Assembly: GCA_046596415.1 (NCBI GenBank)
Contig: JBKJML010000089.1
Coordinates: 1 to 6,217 of the forward strand
DNA from: JBKJML01 sp046596415
GTDB taxonomy: Bacteria > Actinomycetota > Thermoleophilia > Gaiellales > Gaiellaceae
Direction of reading: 5' to 3'
Length of the DNA: 6,217 nucleotides
This document shows positions 5,311-6,217 of this stretch, piece by piece. The position numbers and the translations under genes were made by a program. A model generated the notes under the pieces. That model saw only the letters and a list, made by a program, of their open reading frames with translations, was not told the origin of the DNA and ran no database searches. Position 1 is the stretch's first letter. Each line of letters starts with the position of its first letter.

Positions 5311-6000
5311 ATGGCGTCGAAGGACGGAGCGATCTCGGCTGCAGTCGAGGATTACGCCAAGGCGATCTACGCGCTCGCCGAGCGCGGCGACGGGATCGTG
5401 ACGACGAATGCGATCGCTGAGCGGCTCTCCGTGACGCCGGCGTCGGTCTCGGGGATGGTGCGCAAGCTCGCCGCGCTCGATCTCGTCACCCACGTGCGCT
5501 ACCGCGGCGTTCGGCTCACGAAGCTGGGCGAGCGGGTGGCGCTCGAGGTGCTTCGCCACCATCGGCTGCTCGAGCTCTATCTCCACCGCACGCTCGACGT
5601 GCCGTGGGATCAGGTTCATCGCGAGGCGGAGGTGCTCGAGCACGTCCTGTCGGAGGAGCTCGAGGACCTGATCTCCGCCAAGCTCGGTGATCCTGACCTC
5701 GACCCCCATGGCGACCCGATCCCGACTCGCGACGGCGGTGTCGCGGCCGTCGCGACGCAGGGCCTCGACACGCTGGAGCTGGGCACAAGGGGCATCTTCG
5801 TGCGCGTCTCCGACTCCGACCCGGCCATGCTTCGCTACCTCGGCGAGCTCGGCATCGCTCCCGGTGACGCGTTCGAGGTGCTCGACCGCCAGCCGTTCGG
5901 CGGCCCGGTCTCGGTGCGCTTTGGCAGCAGCGTCCACGCGCTCGGCGAGCCGCTCGCCCGGGCGATGCGCGCGGAGGTGCGGGCGTCACCCAGCCGGTGA
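5311..6000 (+). CDS. mntR: DtxR/MntR-family metal-dependent repressor, probably Mn(II)-sensing
   Basis: A 229-residue DtxR-family repressor. A winged helix-turn-helix occupies residues 10-75 (TTNAIAERLSVTPASVSGMV, then RKLAALDLV and YRGVRLT). The dimerization and metal-binding domain is at 76-148 (HHRLLELYL, HREAEVLEHVLSEELEDLI, DPHGDPIP). A C-terminal SH3/FeoA-like domain is at about 152-226. Compared with DtxR/IdeR, the Cys102 position is Glu (E107) and the Met10 position is Asp (D14, in VEDYAKAIY). With H84, E110 and H111 this matches the MntR ligand set (D8, E99, H77, E102, H103) and points to manganese. Lys17 replaces the MntR E11 ligand. It is coupled through GTGA to an NRAMP transporter, which supports control of Mn uptake. 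A DtxR-like palindrome overlaps its own -10. The gene symbol follows function; the three-domain length is like IdeR rather than the short Bacillus MntR. Confidence 0.93.
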   Translation: MASKDGAISAAVEDYAKAIYALAERGDGIVTTNAIAERLSVTPASVSGMVRKLAALDLVTHVRYRGVRLTKLGERVALEVLRHHRLLELYLHRTLDVPWDQVHREAEVLEHVLSEELEDLISAKLGDPDLDPHGDPIPTRDGGVAAVATQGLDTLELGTRGIFVRVSDSDPAMLRYLGELGIAPGDAFEVLDRQPFGGPVSVRFGSSVHALGEPLARAMRAEVRASPSR

Positions 6001-6217
6001 ACGAGGGGGCGCCGCCGCCGCCGCTGAGCCCGCTCGACAGGATCTGGGCCCGCGGCCGCATTCGCCGCACGATCGCTCTGCTCGGGCCTGCGTTCGTCGC
6101 CACGATCGCGTACGTCGACCCGGGCAACTTCGCCACGAACGTCCAGGGCGGCGCGCGCTACGGCTACCTGCTCCTCTGGGTGATCCTCGGCGCGAACCTG
6201 ATGGCGATGCTCGTGCA
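5997..6217 (+). CDS. mntH: NRAMP-family Mn(II)/divalent metal transporter, N-terminal part
   Basis: The first 73 codons of an inner-membrane proton-coupled metal importer; the rest lies beyond the right edge. After a short Pro-rich, basic cytoplasmic tail (residues 1-25), the first membrane segment carries LLGPAFVATIAYVDPGNFAT. The DPGN motif at 41-44 supplies the Asp and Asn that bind Mn in NRAMP proteins. QGGARYGYLLLWVILGANLM begins the second segment and closely resembles MntH proteins. The start is GTG at 5997, overlapping the regulator's TGA as GTGA; the nearest GGAGG is about 20 bases upstream, so translation probably depends on coupling. Co-transcribed with the DtxR-family gene and presumably repressed by it when metal is plentiful. 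Metal preference for Mn over Fe is inferred from the neighbour and the family. Confidence 0.95.
   Translation, partial: MNEGAPPPPLSPLDRIWARGRIRRTIALLGPAFVATIAYVDPGNFATNVQGGARYGYLLLWVILGANLMAMLV

Noticed and set aside
5287..5937. 216-codon minus-strand open frame antisense to the DtxR-family gene
   Set aside because: It mirrors a gene with unmistakable DtxR motifs and a matching downstream partner.

Overview
This window is GC-rich and densely packed, with strong G/C bias at third codon positions, GTG starts, 4-bp gene overlaps and at least one apparently leaderless promoter. That points to a high-GC actinobacterium. The style of the two-component genes and of the DtxR-plus-NRAMP pair would fit Thermoleophilia (Solirubrobacterales/Gaiellales), but that placement is an impression from composition and protein style, not a search result. 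There are no RNA genes, insertion sequences or CRISPR arrays that I can see.

Left part (1-4530): a signal-transduction cluster. On the minus strand lies a soluble hybrid histidine kinase (GAF-PAS-HisKA-HATPase-REC, about 677 residues). Its stop codon overlaps the start of a NarL/FixJ response regulator in an ATGA, and that regulator runs off the left edge. Divergent from the kinase, on the plus strand, is a TPR-only protein of up to 355 residues, followed 28 bases later by a possible 33-codon small gene. Convergent with these is a second complete NarL/FixJ response regulator that is a close paralogue of the first (roughly 55-60% identical by eye). The kinase, two sister regulators, a TPR protein and a possible peptide gene may be one signalling module. 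The TPR/peptide pair recalls Rap-Phr-type arrangements, but this is only a hypothesis.

Middle (4505-5256): a roughly 150-base divergent spacer, then a small secreted protein with a clean signal peptide and an HEFAH zinc-protease motif. It has a downstream Glu resembling the MtfA/lethal-factor style of gluzincin.

Right part (5257-6217): a manganese homeostasis operon. A DtxR-family regulator carries MntR-type metal ligands, and its stop codon overlaps (GTGA) the start of an NRAMP-family Mn(II)/metal transporter truncated by the right edge. A DtxR-type palindrome overlaps a good -10 element just before the regulator's ATG. This suggests metal-dependent autorepression of the regulator and transporter from a leaderless transcript.
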